Assembly (NCBI GenBank): GCA_028829895.1
Contig: CM054184.1
Location: 20,997,701-21,061,700 of the forward strand
Direction of reading: 5' to 3'
From: Sinotaia quadrata
Taxonomy: Eukaryota; Mollusca; Gastropoda; Architaenioglossa; Viviparidae
DNA: 64,000 nucleotides
Shown: in pieces, positions 27,701 to 42,700 of the stretch
How the letters are laid out: each line of letters opens with the position of its first letter
Numbering within the stretch: position 1 is the stretch's first letter
Position numbers and translations under genes: made by a program
The notes under the pieces: model-generated
The model's input: the letters and a program-made list of their open reading frames with translations, nothing else
Databases searched by the model: none
Told to the model about the DNA's origin: nothing

Positions 27701-30700
27701 GATAAAGGGCAATTATGCAATTATCCAGTATTAAATAGTATTTCACCTGTTAGATTACCAAACTGATATTAGACATTTTAAATTTAAATGCAGAAGTGCT
27801 TCAATGCACAGAAATGTCCAAATCTCTAGAAAATGTTGTTGAAGACTAGCTCAAATAAAATGTTTAAAAAATTAATAATTAAAGCTATTAACCAACTTAC
27901 CCCAGTTCCAGAAAAAACATCCTCATTTTCCTCCACCTCTGCTGGCTGAGTGTCAAAAGGACTGCCAACGGCTGAGTAATTCTCAAAGTAGCTTCTTCCC
28001 TCTCCTTCATTCTGATTAAGGGTTGGCTTAGCAGACAGGTCAGATCCACTGTTTGCTACTGGAGAGAGCTTGTCTTTGTTCTTTGCATTATGCATAAATC
28101 GAACTTCCTGTTGTAAATAAAAGATATATATAATGCTCATATTTATAGTCCAAATCGATTCAGAACAATTCATCTGTATTCCCAGTATGCTTCAAGATGC
28201 AATGTGCTTAGATAAAAGTAAAAATTCAGATATAAAGACAAGTGTCAGTCAGCCTAAGGGATGACATAAATGTTAAAGAAAGCTCTAAGATTTAAAGAAA
28301 TGTACCAGTCAACCTAAAGATCTAAAATTTAAAGAAACATACCAGTCAACCTAAAGATCTAAGATTTAAAGAAACATACCAGTCAACCTAAAGATCTAGG
28401 ATTTAAAGAAACGTACCAGTCAACCATTGGGCCCTATGAAGAGCTATTGGCCATTGTGAAAAAAAATGCAAAATGAAATGGAATGGGCATGTCACACAAT
28501 CAACAATCATGCAAGGTACTGTGCACGGAGGGCGAAGGAGAGGACGACAGAGGAAAAGATGGGAGGATAACATCTCAGTGGACAGGACTGAAACTGAGCA
28601 ATACAGTAAGATTAGTAGAGAACAGAATGGAATGGAGAAAACTGGTTGTCAGGTCATCAGTGGTGCCAGCCAGCCAGCAGGCAGCCAGACAGACAGACAG
28701 ACCAGTCAACCTAAAGATCTAAGATTTAAAGAAAAGCATAAGTCAACCTAAGTAATGATATAAATTTTAAAGTAAGCATAAAGATTTAAAGAAAAGATTC
28801 AGTCAACCTAAGTAATGATATAAATTTTAAAGTGAGTATAATTTAAAGAAAAGCATCAGTCAACCTAAATAAAGATATAAATTTTAAAGTAAGTTTTAAG
28901 ATTTAAAGAAAAGATTCAGTCAACCTAAATAAAGATATAAATTTTAAAGTAAGTTTTAAGATTTAAAGAAAAGATTCAGTCAACCTAAATAAAGATATAA
29001 ATTTTAAAGTAAGTTTTAAGATTTAAAGAAAAGATTCAGTCAACCTAAATAAAGATATAAATTTTAAAGTAAGTTTTAAGATTTAAAGAAAAGATTCAGT
29101 CAACCTAAATAAAGATATAAATTTTAAAGTAAGTTTTAAGATTTAAAGAAAAGATTCAGTCAACCTAAGTAATAAGTAACAACCTAGACATGTTACTATT
29201 AATGTTACTAGTTGCAACTGAAGTGAATAAGTAGTGGCATCAGAGAATAAATCAATTCAACTTTGGTCAAATTAAATAAGAACCAAAATCCAATTTTAAA
29301 TTTATTTTAGCTCTGCTGTTTGATGCTATGTAAAACTGTCATTCAGTTTACATTTTTAAACACAAAATATATTAAACTTACCTTTACAAAGTTATGTACA
29401 AAGTACTTACAGCAAGTTGCATGATGTTAAAATTCGACTTGACTGGACAAAGTTCCCATGCTTCATTTTCCAAGAACATTCGTAATTCATCTAATCTCAC
29501 TCTTTAAGACAAAGCAAACACAAAGATTGTGTTAAATACTCTCTCATACAATGATAAATTAATAATGATAATTAGGTAAATCAAATGCATGTGTGGCTTT
29601 GGCAACATTTAGTATATAGCATGGCACACTCTTTCATACAATGATAAAATTAATAATGATAATTAGGTAAATCAAATGCATGTATGGCTTTGCCAACATT
29701 AAGTATATAGCATGGCACACTCTTTCATACAATGATAAAATTAATAATGATAATTAGGTAAATCAAATGCATGTGTGCGTGCATGCATGTGTGGCTTTAA
29801 GTATATAGCTTGGCACACTCTTTCATACAATGATAAAATAATAATGATACTTTGGTAAACCAAATGCATGTGGGCGCGCATACATGTGTGGCATTGCCAA
29901 CACATACAGCATTAATGCATCTCACCTATGGTGATTCTTAAAGTAGTTCAGACTCTGCTGTTTGAGAGAATCTTGAAGACCCTCTGATTTGCTGCCACAA
30001 AATTCCTCTCCTATCTTGATCATTCTGTTTATAACACAAAATAAAAATTCTCACAAGATTTGATCATCAAGTTAAAAAACAAGGCAATATTTAATAATTT
30101 TCCTGTGACATATCAAAATCTCATTTTATATAATCATGATTAAACAGTTCTCATGTAACCTAAAGTCTTAAAAGCAGTGAGATATGGGTTTGACTTTATG
30201 CATAAACTAACCCCAAAATGGGCTTCAAAATTAAACCAAAACTATGTCAACTAAACTGGGGTGGGGTGAGAGGAAGTATAGCTTAAAGATTAAAGGCTTT
30301 TTTCTCTCTCAACCACCCCTGACATGTAGAAGTATCCTTAATCCCCAATGCCCCTTAATAAAATATGAAGATCAAAAGTCTAACCTTAATTAGAATGGCT
30401 GATAAAGGAAATGACTACAACTAGTATACAAAGAAACTGAAGCATGAAAATACTTGTCTGATTAGCTTCCTTTATGGATGATGCCCATAAATTTGAATTT
30501 CAGACAATCAAAAGATAAAATAATGTGGGTTATTATAACTCTTGATATCATCAGCATCAAATATGTTAAAATATTTATTTTTGACCTAAAATAAAAATTT
30601 TACCAAACAAAATGAGTACAAGTAGGATAGACCATAAATGGTAAAAAAAAATTAAAGACAAACAAGAAAAAAATGCTACCTATTAATGAGATCAAGGACG

Positions 30701-33700
30701 TTAATAAATTCTTCCAATTTGAAATGAGCAAGGTCGACAGCCAGCACATATGTCTTCACTTTCTGTTGCACTTCTTGCCACACCCGTCCACGGCCATACT
30801 CTAATTTTTGCATTACATATCGCCGGTTGAATGTTGCTTCAACAATCTCACCAGCATCTAAAAGATTGTTTTAAAACATTCTATAATTTTTTTTGCAAAA
30901 GTCAAAATCGTAAAAGAAATTGACAAAACAAAAGTATAAAACATACATATAAAAGTAAAGACTTTAAGATTTATGCATAGTCCTTATACAGTTGTTAAGT
31001 TTTTCTCATTCTGCAATAAATCTTGATGTAAATCTTATTTTTCGTTTTTATTTGTCAATACAAACAATTTATTCTAAGTATTATATATATGTGTGCTTAA
31101 ACTACCTATGTCAATAATTTGATCAGTTCTATTCAAACTTTTATATAATTAATTAGACATAATAATATAAGAACATTTCAAACACATCACATCACACTGC
31201 ATAAATGAATTATCTGAATAGCATTGTCACAAGTAGTGTTATAAACACATCACATCACACTGCATAAATGAATTATCTGAATAGCATTGTCACAAGTAGT
31301 GTTATATACACATCACATCACACTGCATAAATGAATTATCTGAATAGCATTGTCACAAGTAGTGTTATATACACATCACATCACACTGCATAAATGAATT
31401 ATCTGAATAGCATTGTCACAAGTAGTGTTATATACACATCACATCACACTGCATAAATGAATTATCTGAATAGCATTGTCACAAGTAGATTTTATTCAGT
31501 TTGTGTTATATACATATCACATCACACTGCATAAATGAGTTTTCTGAATAGCATTGTCACAAGTAGGTTTTATTCAGTATGTGTTATATACACAAATAAA
31601 AAGCATATCATTATCAAAAGTATGGTATATTCAACATACATTATCGAAACCAGTTAATATAACAGGCAAAAATACTTAAAGCAATATCTGAACTAATAGG
31701 AAAGTAATTTGTACCAACTTAATAATGATGAGTTTAAAATGTATGCTATATTAAGAACAGATCAATGGTGCTGTAAGATGAAATAATTTACAAAACTAAA
31801 GAAGGAACTGTATAACTGCTTATATATATGGTTACTGCTTAAACTTGGTTTATGTCAGTAATGTTTAGACACAAATGGAACTGAATATCAAATACAAAAG
31901 TGTTTTCATAATAAAACCTTGGTACTCAGTAGCTTTCTACTTACACAAATGACTGTTTATTAAATGATATATAAATGTATGCAGGTACCTACATAAAAAC
32001 ATCTGCAACATGAAGGGGTACATTTAGACAAAAACAATAAGCACTATATGATTTTGCTTAATTTTGCTGTTTATAATTTTTATGCTTATTATTAAATTTC
32101 AGGTTATCTAATACAAACAAGACCTACAAATAAAGTTTGATGGGGTGTGTTTTGCCAATGCAATTCAAAAGAAATTAATCCATAACCATGTTAAGTGTTC
32201 AATGGATGCATGGTCAATTGTCTGGAGATATTAGTCCCCAACATGAACTGTAAATGATGACAACTGCTATGAAATACAGTCTTATCTGACTGCTGTGAAA
32301 TACAGTCTTATCTGACTGCTATGAAATACAGTCTTATCTGACTGCTATGAAATAGTCTTATCTGACTGCTATGAAATACAGTTTTATCTGACTGCTGTGA
32401 AATATAGTGTGGCGGAGTAAATTTGCCTTTTCCTATTCCTAAACTTAATTTTAAATTGTTAAATGTCAAAGTGACATGACTTTGGGCACTGCTTAAGTGT
32501 CAGAGTTGAAGTAAACAACTCAGGTAAAGAATATGCTAGAATTTGCTGATGCAATCCAAACCAGTTCAAGCGGATGAGTAGTTTTTCTGACTAATAGTCT
32601 CATACTTGCTCATAATAAATTCATCCAATGGGGATTGATCAAAAGTTATTTTGTTAAAAAAAAGTCCTATATTCTAATCACTCTGATTTTGACATAACTC
32701 AAGTCCAGTCAAAAAGGCGATTGTTAGCTTATGGTAGGTAAGTTAATTGACTGACAATGGAAGAATGGACTTAGAAATATTTCGTATTTGCTATTGATCT
32801 ATGATTATAATTGGAGATGTTTAGTAAGTGAACCATTATTTTTATGTTCACTAATTTGATTATGTGTACATAGTTCTTCTGAATTTTGATTGATGCTATA
32901 TTTCTTATGCTGCATGTGTATCAGGCCAACAAATATTGTTGCAGGATTTAAAAGTTGAGAATGTATTTAAAGTGAGAAAGGAGTTTAAAAATTAAATATA
33001 CCTGAAATTTAATGCTGCTTTAATTTGACTTTTGCAGAAAGGAGTGCACCTTTTCTCTTTGGTGCTTTTGATCTGCTTCAAACTACAGTGACTACTGCAC
33101 TCTAATATTACCTAATTGCAGTGAAATACAGCCTTACCTGACTGCTGTGAAATACAAGGCTTACCTGACTGCTGTGAAATACAAGACTTACCTGACTGCT
33201 GTGAAATTCCTGCCTAACTCCTGTGAAATATAAATCTTACCTGACTACTGTGAAATACAAGACTTTCCTGACTGCTGTGAAATACAAGACTTACCTGACT
33301 GCTGTGAAATTCCTGCCTAACTCCTGTGAAATATAAATCTTACCTCACTGCCATGAAATACACATTTTACCAAAATATAAATCTTACTTGACTGCTATGA
33401 ATATAAATCTTACCCGACTGATGTGAAATATAAATCTGGTTGCTGTGAAATATAAATCTTACCTGAATGCTATGAAATACAAATCTAACCTGATTTTTGT
33501 TGTGAAATATAAATCTTACCTGATTGCTGTGAAATATCCTGATCGTTTGACTCATGCCACTGCATAGTTTGATAGTAACTTCTCATCACTCCCCACATTG
33601 CTTTACAAAGGTCCAACAGGCATGGAGTAAAGCTCTCAATGGTTATATGCTAAAAACAAGGACAAGAGATCTCCATAATCACAGATACATCATTACAGTA

Positions 33701-36700
33701 AAATTATAAAAGGGATTTTTTTTTTTTAAATCATAAAACAGCTCTTGCATAAAATTCTTAACAAACAGATTCTGCTGACAGGACCTTGTGGAAATGAATA
33801 CTAATGCATTCAAACTAATAACCAAAGCTAATAAGACACAAAACAACAGATAAACAACAGATGAACAAGTTTATTTTTCTTTATACTTTTCCTAAATCTA
33901 AAAACTGGGAAAATCTTATAAAAATTTGTAATTAAAATAAGACCATTACCAAAATAAACATCTGGGTCAGTGATCTCTAAGGTCAAAATGGTAATGTCAA
34001 ACCTTGTGGATATGTATCATGGAACTCGCAAAACCAAGAATCTAAGCATGTGATAACAGGAAAATGTCATAAAAAATCACCAAATATCAGACCAGTGAAG
34101 AAAAGTTAAATCAATAGCATGCTGCAATTTTAATTATAAACAACAAATTTAAAAGACACGGTCCTGATAAATATTTTAATAACAATGACTGATAGAGTGT
34201 GTTTCAACAAGATATTTTACTTTACCAATAAGCATAAGCATCAAACTTTTCCAATTTTAAAAAATGGGGGGGGGGTATTAGATTAAGGAGATGCTACTCA
34301 TAGAATACATGTATACTGTTCATGGGCTCTATCATTCATTTACTTCCCTTTGTGACTTAGTTCTGGCTTGTAGGATAAGTAATCTGCATTCTTCTATAGT
34401 ATATCTGATCACCTGGTTAAATCACAGGAAAAGTACATTTAAAAAAAAAGTATTTTCACAAACATAATCCAATTAATTAATGTTTACCTTACAGAGGTCA
34501 GGGTACTGCCTCTTTTGGAAGTTGGAGCCAACTGAACCAGCACAAAGCTCAACGTATCCCAGAACAACTGTGAACGCTGTATTGTGTATGGCACTAGTAA
34601 AATGCATGTGAAGCTGATCCATTGCTGTCTGCAACACAGAAACAGTCATGCTGCTGCAAATGCAAGACCCACACATTCAATCAGTAAACCAACTAAGCTA
34701 CCCTATTAACAACAGCCACCTAATTTCCAATCTGTCAAAACTCAGTTCTAAAGAAACTTATTCTCACAAAACAAATTACAACAAAATACACAACATATGC
34801 TATGCAATATGAGGAAATACACTATTATAAAAATATACCAGGAAGACAGACTGATAATTAATATATGACATGCATTCATGTACAGTAAATAAAGTGATTT
34901 TTATTTTAAAATGTAGGGAGGAAGATGACTGGAAAGCACTATCACACCAACAAATGATTGACTAAAGCTGAATGGTGATTTTACTGAATTCATGATATCA
35001 ACACTGGGCTTCAAAAGTTGAATGGTGATTTTACTGAATTCATGATATCAACAATGGGCTTCAAAAGTTGATGGTGATTTTACTGAATTCATGATATCAA
35101 CAATGGGCTTCAAAAGTTGAATGGTGATTTTACTGAATTCATGATATCAACAATGGGCTTCAAAAGTTGAATGGTGATTTTACTGGATTCATGATCTCAA
35201 CAATGGGCTTCAAAAGTTCTTCATGGGGTATTTTTAAACAGTAAACAGTTCATTATGAAACATCACAAGGCATTTTCCATTATTTTATGTATGTAGTATT
35301 ATTTTAAATAATGCTGTAAAACTCAATTATGTACACTGAGTTGTTTTGCAATTATTGACATTATCTGTGTTTTGAGATTATCTGTGTCACCTTTTCTCAA
35401 ACTGAAATAGAGATGAGCCAAGTGTGTCTGGTTTAAAATATCATCTAATAAGGATCTAACACTGCTTGCTTTAAGAAGTAATATCTACCAAAAAGAATAC
35501 CTAATACATTTAAAACAATTACTATATTTTTAAAAAAGTAGACTATGGGTATATATAAGAAAAACTTGTTTATGTGTCCTTAGTACTACAAAAATAGTTT
35601 CTTTTGGGTTTTTTTCTATTTTTTAACAGATGAGACTTGAGAATGAAGAAAGCATAACAAACAAACTTTGTCTTTTATAAATAATTTTACTTTCTAAATA
35701 AGTTTGATTTTAATTTCTCAATATTTCATTTGTATACAGACATATCAGTGTCATGTTAACTGTAATGTGACAACATTCTAACCCACTCATATCATATCAA
35801 AAATAAATTTCTAGTTATTCCAGATACACATTCAGTTTTACTGCTGCAGTGACTTTTATTGATTAATGAATGGTTAATGAACGATTAATGAATGATTAAT
35901 GAATGATTAAGCAGTTATAGAAAATATTACAGCACAAGTAGTCCTTGCCATGATACATTTTTTAAAAATAATTTTTACCACATCATGGTTATTTATTGTA
36001 CAAAAGTAATATGGAAAAAGTCTTGCTCTAACAGTTTTTAAATTTTGTTCTAACTACTGAAGAGGAAAATATTTTCATAAAACAAACATCTGCTTTAGGA
36101 ATCTAACATTTATTTCATGTATCCGACAGACAAGATATTTAACTACAGATATTAAAAATATAAATGCATGAATTAAAAACAATTTTTAAAATTTTAAAAT
36201 CATGCTTACTTGGGTTTTTCCAAGCAATCTGTATGCAGTCTGCACCTTCTCATAATGAGCTACATCGAAACCAGAACAAGTCTTAGATAGTGCCACATCT
36301 AACTGTTCCTCTATCATCACCAAGGTATCTTGCAGCTTAGAGCTCAGTTCACTGCACAAATGAGAATCAGTACTTAACTGAGAGTCATCTAGACTGACTG
36401 AGAGCCAGTACTCAACTGAGGGTCATAAACCACCATTTAGAATAGATTAAGAGCATTTATTCAATTCAAGATCATAATGCACCATCTCAAATGGACTGAG
36501 AGCCAGTACTCAACTGAAAGACAAAAAACACTAACTAGAATGGACATACAGTGTTCATATATGTTAGTACAAAATCCCAAGTCATGCTTTTTCCCAAACC
36601 ATTTCCTCACTCATTTTGCATTTTTCAAAACCACTTTTGCAAAATAAATTTCAAGCCTTGATATTGCATTAAAAAAACAGCATTCTTGAATATTATCAAT

Positions 36701-39700
36701 AATGTATTACAATAATACACTCTATATACTTCTGTCTATGAAGATACAGCAACCTGTCAAAGTGCCAGTTGTGAAAGTTAAAAATCAGTTGCTTTGCTTT
36801 ATAACTGCAGTGTAGCTATTGAAAGTGTGGTTTTAAAAAATGTCTGATATAACTACAGCTATTTTAGGATTAAAAGTAAACATTATTTAAATACATTCTA
36901 TCAAGATTTCACATTTCAGAAATTACAGATAAGTTTCATTTAAAGTAATAAAGAATATAAACTGGATGAAGTAATGTATTCTTAGACCAATAAATGCTTT
37001 TATTTTCTTTTAAACTAACTGGAATTTCACTACTTCGATAGTATGTCCAAATTCCTGATGAATAAACTGACTGGAATTTAAATACTTCAATACCATGTCC
37101 AATTCCTGATGATATAATCTGATTGGAGTTTAAACACTTCAATACTATGTCCAAATTATTGATGGGATAAACTGACTTGAGTTTAAATACTTAAATACTA
37201 TGTCCAAATTCTTGTTGGAATAAAATGAGTGGAATTTAAATACTTAAATACTTTTTCCAAATTCATGGTAAGATAATCTGAGATGAGCTTGGGGCTTTAT
37301 CTTCCCACAATAACCAAAAGGCATTATACAGGATCTGTCTATTAGTCAACAGAAAGACATGATGCTATTTATTACCTGATGCATTTGTAATGTCTGAAAG
37401 TACTTGCTGCCTTCTGGCATTCCAGACATAGCTGAATAGCACCACTGTAATCCTCCTCCTGCAAATAAAATACACAAAAGTACATTCCAACAACTTCAGT
37501 AAGTAGGAAGTGTTAACAAAGCCAAATTTGACTTTAGAAGGCAAGAACAACCACAGAGGAATATACCTGTTACAAGCATATCTTTTAAATGTCAAATAAG
37601 TTGTGTGAAATGTTTTCCTCATCAAAATACTATCAATGCTCTTACTAATTAATAGGACTTATGATAAAATTACAGCCACTGTTTTTGCTAATAACAGTGA
37701 TAACAAGTACAGTAATTTTACAAACATGAGTTATAATAAACAATACAATCACTGTTTTTACTAATAGGAATTTTGATGGCAAATACATTATTCCTACAAC
37801 AAGAGTTATGATAAACAAAACAACTCTGATTTTAATAGGAATTTTTATGACAAATACATTATTCTTCCAATAACTGTTTTACTAATGGAACTTATGATGA
37901 AATGGTTGTGTTTGATACAAAATAAGGTGTTTACTTCTTCAGAATTGTTTACAAAGTGTCTATGCTGATGAGATGAACTTTGTTATCTTTACACACTGAA
38001 ATTAATTCCTAATATTTACTCTTTCAACACCACATCACCTTCTGTTACTGTAGGCAGAGAGATGAGGAGGGGTGAATGGAGAAGTACAGCTTGTTCTTGT
38101 CATAGAGTTTGTTAATGTGTGATATTCATCTTCTTCTGAGAGTAAGTAAAGATGGAGCATGTTTACACAGGTAAAATTTTGGAGAGTTTGTGCTCTATGA
38201 CTGCATACAGTAATCTTTAATCATATAAACAAATCAACATTTTAACTTATTGTTATAAAGCTTGAAAATAAATTTTTTACCTCCATTAGTTCTCTCAAGC
38301 GAAGGTCAGTTCTTTGCTGCAAAATGAAAATAAGATCAAAGAAAAATACCAATTTCTGCAAAATATGAACTGCCAGGGATTGGTGATAATATAAACATGA
38401 AGCAAAAATAAAAAAATGAAGTCAAAGTCAAATACGTATTACAATATTCAATGCACAGAAATAACATTCAAATCTTTTCTTTATTTTAGAAGAATATTAA
38501 TTCAAACTGCATCTACAGACTGATTTATTTTAAAATATGTTTGTAGATAAATAAAAACATTTTGTTATTGTTGTTGTTTTCATGTGTTTACCAAGAAACA
38601 AATGAGCTAAAAATGTCAGTATGCATTAAAATGAGATTTAGCTTTATCATTATTAGCTTTTATCACAAAAATGTTGCTTTTGTTATTGTTGCTGCTATTG
38701 AAGTTATTGTTGTGTTGTGTGCATGCATAATGAGAGAAAAAGAGAGAGAGAGAGAGAGAGAAAGAATTAACTACTTATATGTAGCAATGTAAAAATCAAC
38801 TTTCTTGATGCTATAAATTTAACTTATTTTCTCACTTCTTATTTTCACTTTTCCTAGACTACAGATGACATACACAAGTCATGCCAGTAAACTGTAAGGA
38901 AAACAACTAAGGCTACCAAAGACAAAAGACAGTCATGCCAGTAAACTTGACTTTATGAAACTGTAGGGAAAACAACTAAGACTACAGAAGACAAACGACA
39001 GTCATGCCAGTAAACTTGATTTTATGAAACTGTAAGGAATACTACTATAAGACTACAGAAGACAAAAGACAGTCATGCCAGTAAACTTGACTTTATGAAA
39101 CTGTAAGGAAAACTACTATAAGACTACAGAAGACAAAAGACAGTCATGCCAGTAAACTTGACTTTATGAAACTGTAAGGAAAACTACTATAAGACTACAG
39201 AAGACAAAAGACAGTCATGCCAGTAAACTTGACTTTATGAAAGTGTATGGGAAAGAACTATAAGAAAAAGGCTTTAAAAATAATTAGACTTACAAAATAC
39301 AATTAACACCTCAAAATTATTTAGTTAATATTTTGAACAAATTACTAGTTCTTGATAGTATAAACAAGTATTTGTTTGTGTATATAGAAATGATATATTT
39401 AGTTAATATTTTGAACAAATTACTAGTTCTTGATAGTATAAACAAGTATTTGTTTGTGTATACAGAAATGAAATATTTAATTAATATGATGAACAAATTA
39501 CTAGTTTTTGATTGTACAAACAGGTCTGAAAAACATTTAATTACTTATCACTTTTTTGTCTCTGCATGCATCATACAAAAGCAATAAACCAATTTTGGGA
39601 CTAAGCATAAAAATGCCATTAACATTTAATAATCACACACCCCAAAATGATGTATTTTGATGGCATCGTGACACATTTTAAAACAATTAATCACTCACCA

Positions 39701-42700
39701 ATGTTTTGATTGTGTGCACAGACTTGAGCAAAGCAATTAGCTGCTGACGTTTACGGTAGTTAGCTAAAAGTCCCAAACTAGCGATAGTAAAACTCTCTCT
39801 TGCATGCTGTAGTTGTCTGCAAGTATATAAACTAGAACCAGTGTTTCAAGAAAATAATTCTTCATACTCCATTTCTTGAACAATTCAAAAGTAAACATAT
39901 TTAAACATTAAAAAGCCTACTAACCTCCCCTACATGCAAACAAGAAATTAAAAAATTGTATCATATATATCTTCAAATGCATTGCAGGATAAGTCTATTA
40001 AACAATTCCAATACGCACTCATTTTTACCATATGTAATCAAATACTTAGTCTGCATTATCATATGTAATCAAATACTTAGTCATTTTTACCATATGTAAT
40101 CAAATACTTAGTCTGCTTTACCATATGTAATCAAATACTTAGTCTGCTTTACCATATGTAATCAAATACTTAGTCTGCTTTACCATATGTAATCAAATAT
40201 ATAGTCTGATTTACCATGAATCTATTACCAAATATGACTACACAAATACTCACTTTGATTGACCAAAAGTATGCTACCAATTAAAGCACATTTACTCTAT
40301 ATATTTTCAAGAAATATTCAAGTTTCACAAGGCAGTTTATATTTAATTATTAGTTTTTAAGAAATAAAACTATCATCAACAATAATAACAGTATTTTAAT
40401 AAGAAGATATATGTCTAAAGAACAATATTTCTATTTGAACCTAAACTATATAAATACTGTATAAATACAGACTCAAAAGCTTCATTCATCACCAAATGTC
40501 AAAGCTACACAATCTACAGATTACAAGAATAGGAAATGAGTTTAAAAGAGAAAAGAGAAATGTCTAATTATGGAACTGAAGAATGGATTTGGGAAGTAGT
40601 TGATGAGTAATAAAAAAAAAAGTATAACATCAACCAGATAATTTAGCAAGACTGTGGTTTTGAATGTAAGTGTCACAGAGTATAACATCAACCAGATAAT
40701 TTAGTAAGACTGTTGTTTTGAATGTAAGTGTCACAGAGCATAACATCAACCAGATAATTTAGCAAGACTGTTGTTTTGAATGTATGTGTCACAGAGTATA
40801 ACATCAACCAGATAATTTAGGAAGACTGTTGTTTTGAATGTACGTGTCACAGAGTATAACATCAACCAGATAATTTAGCAAGACTGTTGTTTTGAATGCT
40901 ACAGACACATTCTGAAAGGTGAAGGAGAACATCAAGCACACCTGCGCCCTCCAACACATATACTACTGGCTGCTCGCAGAGTGCGCTGTAGCTCCATGAC
41001 ACGTTCCAACTCCACTGCATAAGCCGAATGGTTCTGTAAGATCAGCTCTGACACTTTTTTTGACACCTTTTAATAAAAACCAAATATCTCAAACGTGTAT
41101 CTTAACTGTAATAAATAATAATTTTGATTATGAAGTAAAGCACAAACTTATGTGTTAACTTATGTGTAATAAATAGTGAGTTTGATTATGAAGTAAAGCA
41201 CAAAAAAGTTCAACCATTGCCTGGGCTAGTGAAAAATACATTGTGAAGAATGTGAAGAAAAGTTCCCATCATCTTATCTATGCCTTGTATATAAGTAACT
41301 GGATCAATTACACTGGGAAAAGAACACAACCTACTTCACTTTCTACAAACAAATATTAGATCACTTTCAGTTTCATCTCAACAGTCACAACATATCCATG
41401 CTTCAGTGAGGAGAAAGAGAAAACAAATGCATGTAAGAACAGTACAGATCAGCTAGTAAAAAGAATCACTTTATTTTGTCTGGAACATACTAGCATGCAT
41501 TACATGATTGTTCCTATTCAAACGAAAGTCTTAAAAGAATATTTTGGCAAAAAGTACTGCTTATATGGGTCAAGTAAAGACAAATATAACTTTCAGTGAG
41601 GGAAATTAAACTACCTAGTTGTATTATACTTTGAGACAAAACAGTTTTAAAATGATTTCTTAAAATAACAATTCTTGGAAAGAAAAGATCTTGGCCAGAG
41701 GATAACAATTTGAGAATACTATAAGCCAAAAGAAAAAAATTGAATGATAAATTTGAACTTTTCAACATAAATAACATGAAATTGACGTTTCTTAAAATAA
41801 ACCTAATGGGGGAAAAAATAGCAATACTGACAGCCAAAAGTCTTGGTCAAACTGTGGGGAAAAAAATAGCAATATTGGCAGCAAAAAGTTTTCTTGGTCA
41901 AACTGTGGAAAAAGAGAAAGAAAAAATCTAATTAATTAAGTAATGTGAAATGTAAAGCCAAGGAAGATCAATAAGCATTCCTTCCCTTGAATCAGTCTCT
42001 TTAAGAATGTCAGTTTTAATGGCAATACACTTCGTACAATAAAGGTATGGTAATGTACTGACAGCTGATTTTACAAAATGATCTTCAAAGAGAATTAAGA
42101 ATAACTACACAAGACAAAATATATTTTAGACATGTGAATTAAAAACATAATTACTATAGTATTCACTTCATGCACATATGAATGGTGCATGCTTGCATGA
42201 TTATCATAAAGAATATCATATAGTCCAGTGAATAACTATTATACAATGAATTAACATATTTTTAACAGACAATAAGTATTACTCAGTTATGCAGTCTAGT
42301 GAATAATTAATTAAGATTAATATCATGCTATATAATAAAAAATTTTAATAAACGATGAATATCACAGACAGGTATCTAGTAAATAATATTTCATGGAAAA
42401 TTAATATTACTAGACATGAATATCATAAACAGGTATCTAGTAAATAATATTTCATGGAAAATTAATTTTACTAGACGTGAATATCATAAATGGGTATCTA
42501 GTAAATAATATTTCATGGAAAATTAATGTTATTAGACATGAATATCATAAACAGGTGCTAAAAGAAAATGACCTTAGTGTACTACGTTGTGAATCTGTGT
42601 CAAAAGTAAAAATCAGAACTGTGTACATTGAATATTTTGTTGTAGTTAATAACCTGAGGTTACAAATATTCAAGTCTACATTGTTCCTTCAATTAACCAG

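Noticed and set aside
36985..37458. Possible derivation of the intron 8 array from the VPS50 exon 8 donor
   Set aside because: Only CATCAGG plus a few scattered bases match; too weak without a computed alignment.
40620..41066. Possible derivation of the 58-bp array from the VPS50 exon 5 donor
   Set aside because: The array is close to the donor, but shared words (TTGATGTT) are too short.
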